Assembly (NCBI GenBank): GCA_002709405.1
Contig: PAQV01000053.1
Coordinates: 1-41,647, forward strand
DNA length: 41,647 nt
Direction: 5' to 3'
Source of the DNA: Paracoccaceae bacterium
GTDB lineage: Bacteria; Pseudomonadota; Alphaproteobacteria; Rhodobacterales; Rhodobacteraceae
The position numbers and the translations under genes were made by a program. The notes beneath the pieces are model-generated. The model made no database searches. It had not been told where the DNA came from and was given only the letters and a program-made list of their open reading frames with translations. Positions 32,846 through 41,647 of the stretch are shown piece after piece; within the stretch, counting starts at the first letter, position 1, and each line of letters starts with the position of its first letter.

Positions 32846-33939
32846 TCCTGGACCGCTACTTCGGTCGGCGCTTTCTGATTCAGCTGGGGCTGATCACCGG
32901 CGTCTTCCTGACCCTGATGTTCCTGATCGAACTGATCGAGCAGGTACGCCGGTTTTCCGAGACGAATGTCAAACTGACACAAATCCTCTATCTTGTCAGC
33001 CTGAACATTCCCGCCGCGATGTCGACGATCCTGCCGCTGATGACGATCCTGGCCACCGTGTCGCTGTTCCTTGGCCTGGCCCGCAGTTCCGAGCTGGTGG
33101 TGACCCGCGCGGCCGGCCGATCGGGCATCCGGGCCCTGCTGGCCCCCACCCTGCTGTCCTTCGTCATCGGCATCCTCGCCGTTGTCATCCTGAACCCGCT
33201 GGTGGCCTCGACCATGAACCATTACCAGCGGGTGGCCGAGATCTACCGCTCGGGCGAGGCCTCTGCCGCGTCGCTGTCGGGCGAAGGCCTGTGGCTGCGG
33301 CAAGGCGGGGACGATGGCCAGTCGGTCATCCACGCCACCGGCTATGTCCCTGAAGACGCACGGATCTTCGGGGTGACCGTCCTGTCCTACACGCGCGGTG
33401 GCGGCCCCGAGCGGCGCATCGAGGCCGGCTCGGCCACCCTGACCGACAGCGGTTGGCTGCTGGAGGACGTCAAGATCTGGCCCCTGACGATCGAGGGCAA
33501 TCCCGAAGCGGCGGCACAGACCCTCGACCGGTTCGAACTGGCCTCGTCGCTGACCCCCGAGCGGATCCGGGAAACCATCGGCGGGCAGATGAACATATCG
33601 GTCTGGGACCTGCCCGGCACGATCCGACAGCTGGACGAGGCTGGGTTTTCGACCCTGCGCCACCGCGTCTGGTACCAGTCGGAACTGTCTCGGCCCCTGT
33701 TCCTGGTAGCCATGGTGCTGATCGGCGCCGCCTTCACCATGCGCCACGTCCGCTTTGGCGGCACCGGCATCGCGGTGCTGACGGCGGTGCTGCTTGGCTT
33801 CGGGCTGTACTTCATCCGAAATTTCGCCCAGATCCTCGGCGAAAACGGACAGATCCCGGTCCCCATGGCCGCCTGGGCCGCACCGGTTGCCTCGGTGCTG
33901 CTGGCGCTGGGGCTGCTGCTGCACGCGGAGGACGGATGA
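32842..33939 (+). CDS. lptG: Lipopolysaccharide export permease LptG
   Basis: 365 residues from the ATG at 32842, overlapping the lptF stop by 4 bases. It begins MILDRYFGRRFLIQLGLITG, and the topology matches LptF: three N-terminal membrane segments, a periplasmic domain (TYRSGE-like region through FELASSLTPERI), and three C-terminal segments (LFLVAMVLIGAAFTMRH onward). It pairs with LptF as the second half of the transporter. Its stop overlaps the start of lptD. Confidence 0.93.
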   Translation: MILDRYFGRRFLIQLGLITGVFLTLMFLIELIEQVRRFSETNVKLTQILYLVSLNIPAAMSTILPLMTILATVSLFLGLARSSELVVTRAAGRSGIRALLAPTLLSFVIGILAVVILNPLVASTMNHYQRVAEIYRSGEASAASLSGEGLWLRQGGDDGQSVIHATGYVPEDARIFGVTVLSYTRGGGPERRIEAGSATLTDSGWLLEDVKIWPLTIEGNPEAAAQTLDRFELASSLTPERIRETIGGQMNISVWDLPGTIRQLDEAGFSTLRHRVWYQSELSRPLFLVAMVLIGAAFTMRHVRFGGTGIAVLTAVLLGFGLYFIRNFAQILGENGQIPVPMAAWAAPVASVLLALGLLLHAEDG

Positions 33940-36086
33940 GACACACAGCCCTTGCCCTGCTGGCCGCAACAATGCTGGCCGCTCCCGATGCCTGGGCACA
34001 GGTGTCGTCGGACCCGGCCGAACAGGCGCAGGACACGCCGGCCATCCTGGTCGCCGACAGCGTTTACGTGACCGCCGACCGCCAGCTGGTGGCCGAAGGC
34101 CAGGTCGAGGCCTACCAGGGCCAGACCAAGCTGACCGCCAGCCGCATCGTCTTCGACCAGGCCTCGGGCACGCTGTCGATCGACGGGCCGATCCGGATCG
34201 AGGACAGCCGGGGCGTGATCGTCCTGGCCTCGGCCGCGGAAATGGACGAGACGCTGCAGAACGGCCTGCTGACCGGCGCGCGGCTGGTGTTCAACGAACA
34301 GGTCCAGCTGGCCTCGACCCAGATGACCCGGGCGGGCGGGCGTTACACGCAATTGTACAAAACGGCGGTCACCTCCTGCCATGTGTGCGACGACGGCTCG
34401 CCGCCGCTGTGGTCGATCCGCGCGCGCAAGGTGATCCACGACGAAGCCGAACGGCAGCTGTATTTCGAGGGCGCCCAGCTGCGCATCCTGTCGGTGCCGG
34501 TCTTCTACCTGCCCCGCCTGCGCCTGCCCGATCCGACCCTGGAACGCGCCCGGGGCTTCCTGATCCCCGAGATTCGCAACACCTCGTTGCTGGGCACCGG
34601 GGTCAAGCTGCCCTATTTCATCCCGATCGGCGACCATGCGGACCTGACCCTCGCCCCCTACTGGTCGCACAAGACGAAGACCCTGGACTTCCGCTATCGG
34701 CAGGCCTTCTGGAACGGCGAGATCGAATTCGAGGGCGCGCTGACTCGCGACGAGCTGCTGCCGGGCGAATGGCGGGGCTACCTGTTCGGCGAGGGCGCGT
34801 TCCGGCTGCGCAACCGGTTCCGGCTGGATTTCGACGTCTCGACCTCATCCGACGATGCCTACCTCAGCAATTACGGCATTTCCGACGCCGACCGCCTGCG
34901 CAGCGAAATCGAATTGAGCCGATCCGACCGCAACAGCTTTTTCGGCGCAACGGCGGTCAATTTCACGTCACTGCGCGACAGCGACGACAGCGCGATCCAG
35001 CCCACCAGCGTGGTGGACCTGCGCTACCAGCGGCGCACGTTCATCGACGGTCTTGGCGGAGAGCTGCGGACCTCGGTCATCGCCCACGGCCATACCCGCG
35101 AATCCGACGAGGACATCCTGGGCCGCGACATGACCCGGACCACGGCCGAGCTGATGTACCTGCGGTCGGTCTTCCTGCCCTGGGGACTGCGCAACGACAT
35201 CCGCATCGGCCTGGCCGGAGACCTGTTCGCCATCCGCCAGGACAGCACCTATCCCGACAGCGTGTCGGTCCTGACCCCGCAGACCGCGATGACCCTGTCC
35301 TACCCGATGATCAAGGGAACCGCGGGGGCGACCCACATGCTGGAACCGCTGGTGCAATTGGCCTGGACCGACGTCAGCGGCGGCGATGTGCCCAACGACG
35401 AAAGCAACCAGGTCGAATTCGATGCCGGCAACCTGCTGGCCCTGTCGCACTTCCCCGCCGAGGACCGGCGCGAGGACGGGCTGATCCTGGCCTATGGCCT
35501 GAACTGGACCCGCACCCCGCGCGACACCGGCTGGGGCGTGCATGCCAGCTTTGGCCATATCCTGCGCGACATCGACAACGCGGATTTCTCGGAATCCTCG
35601 GGGCTTGCGGGCACCAACTCCGATTTCCTGCTGGCCGGGCAACTGCTTTACGACGACGACCTCTCGCTGACCGCGCGCACGATCTTCGACCAGGAGTTTT
35701 CCTTCGCCAAGGCCGAGATCATGGGGGCCTGGGTGTCGGGGCGCAACGCGCTGGCCGGTTCCTACCTGTGGCTGGACGCCGACACATCCGAAGGCCGCAC
35801 CCAGGACGCGCACGAGATCTACCTGGATGGATCCTACGGCATCAACCGGCACTGGACCGCATCGGCCTATTGGCGCTATGACATCGCCGAAGAAAGCCCG
35901 ACCGAAGCCGGCATCGGCATCGGGTACACGAACGAATGCGTCGTGGTCGAACTGTCGGTCGAACGCGACTATACATCCTCGACAACGGTTGAACCTTCCA
36001 CGAGTGTCGGGCTAACCATTTCGCTACGCGGGTTCGGAACCGCGGACGGAGCAGAAAGATACGCATCCCAATGCAGAAATTCCTGA
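33936..36086 (+). CDS. lptD: LPS-assembly outer-membrane protein LptD
   Basis: 716 residues, the usual size for Rhodobacterales. A signal peptide (MRHTALALLAATMLAAPDAWA) is followed by an OstA-type jellyroll domain (ADSVYVTADRQLVAEGQVEAY onward) and a large beta-barrel. TAVTSCHVCDDG and the late TNECVVVEL supply Cys for the family's disulphides. It inserts LPS into the outer leaflet. It overlaps lptG by 4 bases and surA by 16 bases, which fits translation-coupled production with the chaperone that folds it. Confidence 0.93.
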   Translation: MRHTALALLAATMLAAPDAWAQVSSDPAEQAQDTPAILVADSVYVTADRQLVAEGQVEAYQGQTKLTASRIVFDQASGTLSIDGPIRIEDSRGVIVLASAAEMDETLQNGLLTGARLVFNEQVQLASTQMTRAGGRYTQLYKTAVTSCHVCDDGSPPLWSIRARKVIHDEAERQLYFEGAQLRILSVPVFYLPRLRLPDPTLERARGFLIPEIRNTSLLGTGVKLPYFIPIGDHADLTLAPYWSHKTKTLDFRYRQAFWNGEIEFEGALTRDELLPGEWRGYLFGEGAFRLRNRFRLDFDVSTSSDDAYLSNYGISDADRLRSEIELSRSDRNSFFGATAVNFTSLRDSDDSAIQPTSVVDLRYQRRTFIDGLGGELRTSVIAHGHTRESDEDILGRDMTRTTAELMYLRSVFLPWGLRNDIRIGLAGDLFAIRQDSTYPDSVSVLTPQTAMTLSYPMIKGTAGATHMLEPLVQLAWTDVSGGDVPNDESNQVEFDAGNLLALSHFPAEDRREDGLILAYGLNWTRTPRDTGWGVHASFGHILRDIDNADFSESSGLAGTNSDFLLAGQLLYDDDLSLTARTIFDQEFSFAKAEIMGAWVSGRNALAGSYLWLDADTSEGRTQDAHEIYLDGSYGINRHWTASAYWRYDIAEESPTEAGIGIGYTNECVVVELSVERDYTSSTTVEPSTSVGLTISLRGFGTADGAERYASQCRNS

Positions 36087-37300
36087 TCAGCGCCCTGCGC
36101 GGGCTGGCGTTCGGCACCACGCTGGCGGCTGTCCTGGCCCCCGCCACCCTGACCGCCCAAAGCCTGTTTGCCCCGGCCATCGTCGTCAACGGCGATATCG
36201 TCAGCCGGTATGAACTGGAACAACGCGCGCAATTCCTGCGCGTCCTGGGCGCCCCTTCGGACCCCGAGGAACTGGCCACCGAGCAGCTGATCGAAGACCG
36301 CCTGAAACTTCAGGCCGCCGCCGAGGTCGGGCTGACGCTCAGCCCCGAAGACGTGCGCGCGGGCATGGAGGAATTCGCCGGCCGGGCGAACCTGGACGCC
36401 GATGCCTTCATCGCGGAACTGGCCAAGGCCGATGTCTCCGCCGAAACCTTCCGCGCCTTCGTCGAGGTCGGCCAGACCTGGCGCGACCTGGTCCGCGCGC
36501 GTTTCCTGGCCCAGGCCCGTCCGACCGAAGCCGAAATCGACCGGGCCATCGGCTCGGGCGGCCAGGGCGGTCTGCGCGTCCTGCTGTCGGAAATCATCAT
36601 TCCGATCACCCCCACCAACCAGCAGGCGGTCATGGCCCGGGCCGAGGAAATCGCCCAGATCAAGAGCTTCGATGCCTTTTCGGCTCAGGCCCGAGAGGTC
36701 TCGGCCACCAACACCCGCGATCGCGGCGGCCGGATGGACTGGGTGCCCCTGAACGAATTGCCCGCCGCCCTGCGCCCGGCCATCCTGGCCCTGTCGCCCG
36801 GAGACGTCACCCAGCCGATCCAGCTGCCCAACGCCATCGCCCTGTTCCAGATGCGCGACCTGGCCGAAATCGTCGGCCCCGCCCCCAGCTATGCGGCCAT
36901 CGACTACGCCATGTTCTTCTTCGGTGGCGGCCGTACCCCGGAAACGCTGGGAATTGCCAACCGCATCGTCGACTCTATCGACACCTGCGACGACCTCTAC
37001 GGCGTCGCCAAGAACCAGCCTCCGGGCACCCTGCAGCGTGTGTCCGAACAGCCCGGCCAGATCCCGAAGGACGTGGCCCTGGAACTCTCCAAGCTCGACC
37101 CCGGCGAAACCTCCCTGGCGCTGACCCGCAACAACGGCCAGTCCCTGATGCTGCTGATGCTCTGCGGGCGGACCGCCGCGGCCAACGAAGACGCCTCGCG
37201 CGAGGACGTCGCCAATGCCCTGACCGCCCAGCGGCTGGAAACCCTGGCCGCCAGCTACCTCGACCAGCTCGAAGCCAACGCCCTGATCGAGGTCAAATGA
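36071..37300 (+). CDS. surA: Periplasmic chaperone/peptidyl-prolyl isomerase SurA
   Basis: 409 residues. A signal peptide (residues 1 to about 29, ending LTAQS) is followed by the SurA N-domain (APAIVVNGDIVSRYELEQRA, then EQLIEDRLKLQAAAEVGL) and one parvulin-type PpiC domain at about 170-275 (RVLLSEIIIPITP to GRMDWVPLNELPAAL). E. coli SurA has two such domains; this one has a clear first and a reduced second. It helps fold outer-membrane proteins, including LptD. The ATG lies inside the end of lptD and the stop overlaps pdxA. Confidence 0.9.
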   Translation: MQKFLISALRGLAFGTTLAAVLAPATLTAQSLFAPAIVVNGDIVSRYELEQRAQFLRVLGAPSDPEELATEQLIEDRLKLQAAAEVGLTLSPEDVRAGMEEFAGRANLDADAFIAELAKADVSAETFRAFVEVGQTWRDLVRARFLAQARPTEAEIDRAIGSGGQGGLRVLLSEIIIPITPTNQQAVMARAEEIAQIKSFDAFSAQAREVSATNTRDRGGRMDWVPLNELPAALRPAILALSPGDVTQPIQLPNAIALFQMRDLAEIVGPAPSYAAIDYAMFFFGGGRTPETLGIANRIVDSIDTCDDLYGVAKNQPPGTLQRVSEQPGQIPKDVALELSKLDPGETSLALTRNNGQSLMLLMLCGRTAAANEDASREDVANALTAQRLETLAASYLDQLEANALIEVK

Positions 37301-38259
37301 CCCCGCCCCTGGTCCTGTCCTGCGGCGATCCCGCCGGGATCGGGCCGGAACTGGCCGCCAAGGCCTGGGCCCTGCTGAAGGGCGACCTGCCCTTCGCCTG
37401 GATCGGAGACCCCTCGCACCTGCCCGCCGGCACCCCGGTGGCGATTGTCGACACCCCGGCCGACGCGACTGCCCATGCTGCAACCGCCCTGCCTGTCCTG
37501 GCCCATCCCTTCCCGGCCCCGGCACGCCCCGGCCAGCCCGATCCAGCCAATGCGCCAGCCGTCATCGAAGTACTCGACCGCGCCGTCGACCTCGTGCAAT
37601 CGGGCGCAGCAGGCGGGCTTTGCACCGCCCCGATCAACAAGAAGGTGCTGATCGACGGCGCCGGCTTCGCCCATCCCGGCCATACCGAATACCTGGCTGC
37701 CCGGGCCGGGGTCGACCGCGTCGTCATGATGCTCGCCGGCCCCGATCTGCGCGTGGTGCCGGCCACGATCCACATCGCCCTGGCCGACGTCCCCCGAGCC
37801 CTCACGCCAGACCTCCTGCGCGAGACGATCGAAATCACCGCCCGGGACCTCAGGACCCGCTTCGGCCTGCCCACCCCCCGGATCGCCATCGCCGGTCTGA
37901 ACCCCCATGCCGGCGAAGGCGGCGCCATGGGCCACGAGGAACTCGACTGGATCGCCGGGCTCATCGCCACCATGCAGGCCGAGGGCCATCTCCTCACCGG
38001 TCCCCACCCCGCCGATACGCTCTTCCACGCCGCCGCCCGCGCCCGCTACGACGTGGCCATCGCCATGTACCACGACCAGGCCCTGATCCCGATCAAGACG
38101 CTGGATTTCGACCGGGGCGTGAACGTCACCCTCGGCCTGCCCTTCATCCGCACCTCGCCCGACCACGGCACCGCCTACGACATCGCCGGCAAGGGCATCG
38201 CCACCCCCACCAGCCTGGTCGAAGCCCTAAAACTCGCCCACCGACTGGCCAGCGCATGA
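37297..38259 (+). CDS. pdxA: 4-hydroxythreonine-4-phosphate dehydrogenase
   Basis: 320 residues. It catalyses an NAD-dependent step of pyridoxal phosphate synthesis. Motifs: [17 protein letters not shown] at the start, [11 protein letters not shown] in the middle, [21 protein letters not shown] with metal-binding His, and a final [10 protein letters not shown]. The ATG overlaps the surA stop (ATGA). The surA-pdxA-rsmA order is widely conserved in proteobacteria. Confidence 0.95.
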   Translation: MTPPLVLSCGDPAGIGPELAAKAWALLKGDLPFAWIGDPSHLPAGTPVAIVDTPADATAHAATALPVLAHPFPAPARPGQPDPANAPAVIEVLDRAVDLVQSGAAGGLCTAPINKKVLIDGAGFAHPGHTEYLAARAGVDRVVMMLAGPDLRVVPATIHIALADVPRALTPDLLRETIEITARDLRTRFGLPTPRIAIAGLNPHAGEGGAMGHEELDWIAGLIATMQAEGHLLTGPHPADTLFHAAARARYDVAIAMYHDQALIPIKTLDFDRGVNVTLGLPFIRTSPDHGTAYDIAGKGIATPTSLVEALKLAHRLASA

Positions 38260-38323
38260 CCTGCTGCTTCTTTCTCTTCCCAAATACCCCGGCCCGCCGC
38301 GCACCAAGGGCGCTCCCCCGCAC

Positions 38324-39166
38324 ATGAGCGCCATCGACAGCCTCCCGCCCCTGCGCGCCGTCATCGCCACCCATGGCCTCTCCGCGCGCAAGTCGCTCGG
38401 CCAGAACTTCCTGCTCGACCTCAACCTCACCGCCAAGATCGCCCGCCAGGCCGGAGACCTCACCGGCTGCGATGTGCTTGAAATCGGGCCTGGTCCGGGC
38501 GGGCTGACCCGGGGGCTGCTGGCCGAAGGCGCCCGGCGCGTCGTGGTGATCGAAAAGGACAGCCGCTGCCTGCCCGCCTTGCAGGACATCGCCGCCGCCT
38601 ATCCCGGCCGGCTAGACATCCTGCAGGGCGACGCGCTCGACATCGACCCGCTGGCCCACCTGGCCCGCCCCATCCGCGTGGCCGCCAACCTGCCCTACAA
38701 TGTGGGAACGGAACTGCTCGTGCGCTGGCTGACCCCGGACGACTGGCCGCCCTTCTGGCAAAGCCTGACCCTGATGTTCCAGCGCGAAGTGGCCGAGCGC
38801 ATTGTTGCCCGGCCCGGCTCCAAGGCCTATGGCCGGCTGGCCATCCTCGCCCAATGGCGGGCCGAGGCGCGGATCGTGATGTCGCTGCCGCCCGACGCCT
38901 TCACGCCCCCGCCCAAGGTCTCCAGCGCGGTGGTCCACCTGACCGCCCTGGAGCAGCCCCGTTTTCCCGCCGATGCCAAGGTCCTGTCGCGCGTGGTCGC
39001 CGCGGCCTTCAACCAAAGGCGCAAGATGCTGCGCGCCGCTCTGAAAGGGGTGGCCCCGGATATCGAGGATCGCCTGCTCGCTGCCGGGCTCAAACCCACG
39101 GACAGGGCGGAAACCGTGCCCCTGGAAGGCTTCTGCGCCCTCGCCCGGGAAATCAGCGCCGGTTGA
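38324..39166 (+). CDS. rsmA: 16S rRNA dimethyladenosine transferase
   Basis: 280 residues (KsgA). It dimethylates two adjacent adenines near the 3' end of 16S rRNA. Seen: [23 protein letters not shown]-binding [18 protein letters not shown], the catalytic [15 protein letters not shown], and [14 protein letters not shown]. The ATG at 38324 gives the standard N-terminus. A 64-bp gap separates it from pdxA, so it may have its own promoter or be co-transcribed. Confidence 0.95.
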   Translation: MSAIDSLPPLRAVIATHGLSARKSLGQNFLLDLNLTAKIARQAGDLTGCDVLEIGPGPGGLTRGLLAEGARRVVVIEKDSRCLPALQDIAAAYPGRLDILQGDALDIDPLAHLARPIRVAANLPYNVGTELLVRWLTPDDWPPFWQSLTLMFQREVAERIVARPGSKAYGRLAILAQWRAEARIVMSLPPDAFTPPPKVSSAVVHLTALEQPRFPADAKVLSRVVAAAFNQRRKMLRAALKGVAPDIEDRLLAAGLKPTDRAETVPLEGFCALAREISAG

Positions 39167-39291
39167 AACGGGCCCGGACTGTACGATCCCGGGAAACCGG
39201 ACCGCCAGCATGGCCCCGGCCGAACATCGGCCGAGATACAGATACGCGCCCCCCACCCTGACGGCAGGCAGACGCTCAACACATTTGGGGT

Positions 39292-39966
39292 TTAACCCGC
39301 AGCCGCCTGGTTCGGAGGCGTCTTGCCTTCATCCGACGACCCGTCGGCCGGCTCGGACGCCGGGTCGCTGGGCGCTGCATCGGCGTCCTTGGCCTCTGCC
39401 TTGGCACCGGCTTTCGCCTCGGCCTTGGGCTTCTTGGGCGCGGCCTTCTTGCGCGGCGTGGTGCTGCGCGTGCTGCCCGACTTGGAGCTGCTGGACCGCG
39501 TCGTCTTCTTCGGCGCGCTTTCCGGCGTTTCCACCAGGCCGCTGTCGCTTTCGGCCGCTTCATCGGCAATTACATCGATCACGTCAGGCTGCGGCGCTTC
39601 GGCCGGATCCGAGCTGCGAGTGTTCGATTCGCGCTCTTGCCGTTCGGCCCGCTCGCGGTCGCGTTCGGCCTGGCGCTCGCGGTTCTGGCGCTCCTGCTCT
39701 TCCCGGCGCTGATCCTGTTCACGCTGCGCTTCGCTCAGAAGACGCAGGTAATGTTCGGCATGCTGCTGGAAGTTCTCGGCCGCCACGCGGTCGTTGCCCA
39801 GCTGGGCATCGCGCGCAAGCTGGTTGTACTTGTCGATAATCTGCTGGGGCGTGCCCCGCACCTTGCCTTCCGGCCCCGAACTGTCGAACACCCGGTTGAC
39901 TACGTTACCACCAGAGGGACGGTTACGGCTGGACTTCGACCGTGAACGTGATTTGGACGATCTCAT
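39292..39966 (-). CDS. DUF4167 domain protein
   Basis: 224 residues. The first ~75 residues form the DUF4167 domain (NVVNRVFDSSGPEGKVRGTP, then IIDKYNQLARDAQLGNDRVA, then FQQHAEHYLRLL), preceded by a Ser/Arg/Lys-rich start. The rest is low complexity: an Arg/Glu/Gln-rich stretch (about 80-115) and a Lys/Ala/Pro/Ser tail, probably disordered. The family is common in alphaproteobacteria near prfA-prmC and may bind nucleic acid; no function is established that I can state. It converges on rsmA. Confidence 0.88.
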   Translation of the reverse strand: MRSSKSRSRSKSSRNRPSGGNVVNRVFDSSGPEGKVRGTPQQIIDKYNQLARDAQLGNDRVAAENFQQHAEHYLRLLSEAQREQDQRREEQERQNRERQAERDRERAERQERESNTRSSDPAEAPQPDVIDVIADEAAESDSGLVETPESAPKKTTRSSSSKSGSTRSTTPRKKAAPKKPKAEAKAGAKAEAKDADAAPSDPASEPADGSSDEGKTPPNQAAAG

Positions 39967-40226
39967 CTACTTGCTGTCAGCTTTTTTCTACCGTGTGTCG
40001 ACCCGCTTCGCGCCTCGCGCGCTCTGATCGTTCCAGGTCGACGACTTGTTGGGTTAGCGTTGCGCGGGAGCGTAACAGCGTCCAGCGCAGCAACGGTTCA
40101 TGACTAAACATGTCCGGCCCCGCGAAACAAGTCCCTCCGACCGACAAATGCCATTTTTCCTTTCAAATCGGAGTAATTTTCCGACTTTCCCCAAGTTTCC
40201 CTGACGTGCCCCCGGCCCCGGCCGGC

Positions 40227-41063
40227 TTAGCAAAGGCCGCGCGCCCGCACGACGCGGTCGCGGCCATCCAGATCGGGCAGGATCTCGACCTCGCCGAAAC
40301 CGGCCGCATGGCAGATCTTTGCCACCGCGCGCCCTTGGGTCGGGCCGATTTCAAAGATCAGCCGGCCGCCCACCGCCAGGAAGCCGGGCGCCGCCATGCA
40401 GATCGCCCGGTAGGCCCCCAGACCGTCGCCACCATCGGTCAGGGCCACGTCGGGTTCGTGCTGGCGCACCTCCGGCGACAGGTTCTGCATTTCCGACCGG
40501 GCGATATAGGGCGGGTTCGACACGATCAGGTCAAACTGCTGATCGATCCGGGAAAACCAGTCCGAGACCTGGATCCGCGCGCGTTCATGCACCCCCTGCA
40601 TCACCGCATTGGCGCTGGCCTGCAGGCAGGCGGCCTCGGAGATATCGACGCCCACGCCCCGCGCTTCGGGCATTTCGGCCAGCAATGTCACAAGGATACA
40701 GCCCGAGCCCACGCCCAGGTCCAGCACGTCGTCGAACGGCTCGGCCAGGGCGGCCTCGATCAGGGCCTCGGTTTCGGGGCGCGGGTCCAGCACATCGCGG
40801 CTGACCTTGAAGCGGCGGCCATAGAAGGCGCGCTCCCCCACCAGGTGCGACACCGGGATGCGGACCGAGCGCAGGGCGATCAGCCGGTCATAGCGCTCGG
40901 CGATCTCGGGCTCCAGGTCCTCGGGCGCGATCAGGGTCACGCGCGCCGCCTCGATCCGGGCGGCATGGGCCAGCAGCAGCCGCGCGTCACGGGCCGGGTC
41001 GTCAACGCCAGCCGCGCGCAGCCGCGCCGTCGCCGTGGCCATCGCTTCGGCTGCCGTCGTCAT
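40227..41063 (-). CDS. prmC: Release-factor glutamine methyltransferase
   Basis: 278 residues. It methylates the Gln of the GGQ motif in release factors. SAM motif [10 protein letters not shown] lies at about 115-123 and the catalytic NPPY at 183-186 ([13 protein letters not shown]). A PrmC-type N-terminal helical domain ([15 protein letters not shown]) precedes them. The ATG overlaps the prfA stop (ATGA), placing the enzyme in one transcript with its substrate. The 260 bp between it and the DUF4167 gene hold no feature I can support beyond a likely promoter for the latter. Confidence 0.95.
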   Translation of the reverse strand: MTTAAEAMATATARLRAAGVDDPARDARLLLAHAARIEAARVTLIAPEDLEPEIAERYDRLIALRSVRIPVSHLVGERAFYGRRFKVSRDVLDPRPETEALIEAALAEPFDDVLDLGVGSGCILVTLLAEMPEARGVGVDISEAACLQASANAVMQGVHERARIQVSDWFSRIDQQFDLIVSNPPYIARSEMQNLSPEVRQHEPDVALTDGGDGLGAYRAICMAAPGFLAVGGRLIFEIGPTQGRAVAKICHAAGFGEVEILPDLDGRDRVVRARGLC

Positions 41064-41647
41064 GCGCCCATCTCCGCCATGCGCCGCGCCTGGTCGTCGG
41101 TCGTCAGCGCGTCGATCACCTCGTCCAGGTCGCCGCCCACGATCTGGTCCAGTTTGTACAGCGTCAGGTTGATCCGGTGGTCGGTCATCCTGCCCTGCGG
41201 AAAGTTATACGTGCGGATCCGTTCCGACCGGTCGCCCGAGCCCACCTGAGCCGCCCGATCGGCCGAACGTTCGCTGGCCAGCCGCTGGCGTTCCATGTCG
41301 AACAGCCGCGAGCGCAGCACCTGCATGGCCATCTCGCGGTTGCGGTGCTGGGATTTCTCGGAACTTGTCACAACGATGCCCGTCGGCAGGTGAGTGATCC
41401 GCACGGCGGAATCGGTGGTGTTGACGTGCTGCCCCCCGGCCCCCGACGACCGCATCGTGTCGATACGGATGTCGTTCGGAGAAATCTCGACGTCGACCTC
41501 CTGCGCCTCGGGCAGCACCGCCACCGTCGCGGCCGAGGTATGGATCCGCCCGCCGCTTTCCGTCGCGGGCACCCGCTGCACCCGGTGCACGCCGCTTTCG
41601 AATTTCAACCGGGCAAAGACGCCCTCGCCCTGCACATGGGCGGTGAC
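41060..41647 (-). CDS. prfA: Peptide chain release factor 1 (partial, N-terminus beyond window)
   Basis: The C-terminal 195 residues are visible; the frame is open to the end of the window. It terminates translation at UAA and UAG. Seen: [40 protein letters not shown], and the GGQ motif in [20 protein letters not shown], whose Gln is the target of PrmC. RNxxA-type and Arg-rich C-terminal segments also match RF1. The stop overlaps the start of prmC. Confidence 0.95.
   Translation of the reverse strand, partial: VTAHVQGEGVFARLKFESGVHRVQRVPATESGGRIHTSAATVAVLPEAQEVDVEISPNDIRIDTMRSSGAGGQHVNTTDSAVRITHLPTGIVVTSSEKSQHRNREMAMQVLRSRLFDMERQRLASERSADRAAQVGSGDRSERIRTYNFPQGRMTDHRINLTLYKLDQIVGGDLDEVIDALTTDDQARRMAEMGA

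Noticed and set aside
33453-33935. A plus-strand frame that would extend LptD upstream by 160 residues
   Set aside because: It runs through lptG in another frame. The ATG at 33936 has a signal peptide and overlaps the lptG stop.
32449-33999. A 516-residue minus-strand frame opposite lptF/lptG
   Set aside because: Antisense shadow with His/Gln/Gly/Arg-rich composition and no motif.

Overview
The window is GC-rich alphaproteobacterial DNA, most likely from the Rhodobacterales (Roseobacter group). The evidence is the gene order lptF-lptG-lptD-surA-pdxA-rsmA, the neighbouring prfA-prmC and pepA-holC pairs, a DUF4167 protein and a serralysin-type RTX protease. It has two parts: a tandem array of integrated mobile elements (1-15578) and ordinary chromosome (15579-41647).

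Mobile part. A 46-bp stretch identical to the 3' end of a tRNA-Asn gene (anticodon GTT) occurs at 2401-2446 and 15533-15578. Neither copy has the 5' half of the tRNA, so both are att scars, and the intact tRNA gene should lie left of the window. Each scar sits just upstream of a minus-strand tyrosine recombinase gene (1076-2236 and 13993-15357). I read this as two different islands inserted one after the other at the same tRNA gene. Only the right end of element 1 is visible, and an IS21-like terminus has cut into its last visible gene (1-98). Element 2 is complete (2447-15578, about 13.1 kb).

Element 2 looks like a small satellite or integrative element. It has an integrase, a tightly overlapping minus-strand operon of small proteins and HTH regulators, a large primase-helicase (9154-11595), and an 800-bp non-coding block with iteron-like repeats and an AT-rich patch that is a good candidate replication origin. 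No capsid, terminase, tail, relaxase or conjugation gene was seen. Its cargo is an AAA+ ATPase (6869-7879) followed by an 845-residue subtilisin-like protease (4278-6815), plus three plus-strand genes for one membrane-anchored and two exported proteins. The ATPase-subtilase pair is the best candidate for a little-described system, possibly a defence or conflict module that works as a two-part ATP-dependent protease.

Chromosomal part. In order: the original tRNA terminator; a transglutaminase-like and an NTF2-like protein (minus); a YhaO/SbcD-like nuclease with its SMC-like ATPase partner (plus); a serralysin-type metalloprotease and ndk (minus); a Tat-exported DUF1906 protein, an ABC-F ATPase, a MarC-family membrane protein and a retropepsin-like aspartic protease (plus); a caspase-like pseudogene, holC, a VOC-fold protein and pepA (minus); then the plus-strand run lptF-lptG-lptD-surA-pdxA-rsmA for lipopolysaccharide export, outer-membrane protein folding, vitamin B6 synthesis and rRNA methylation. 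A DUF4167 protein, prmC and a partial prfA (minus) close the window.

All calls come from reading the sequence and translations; no database search was possible. Start codons were chosen from Shine-Dalgarno spacing, overlaps with upstream genes and domain boundaries, and often differ from the longest open frame.
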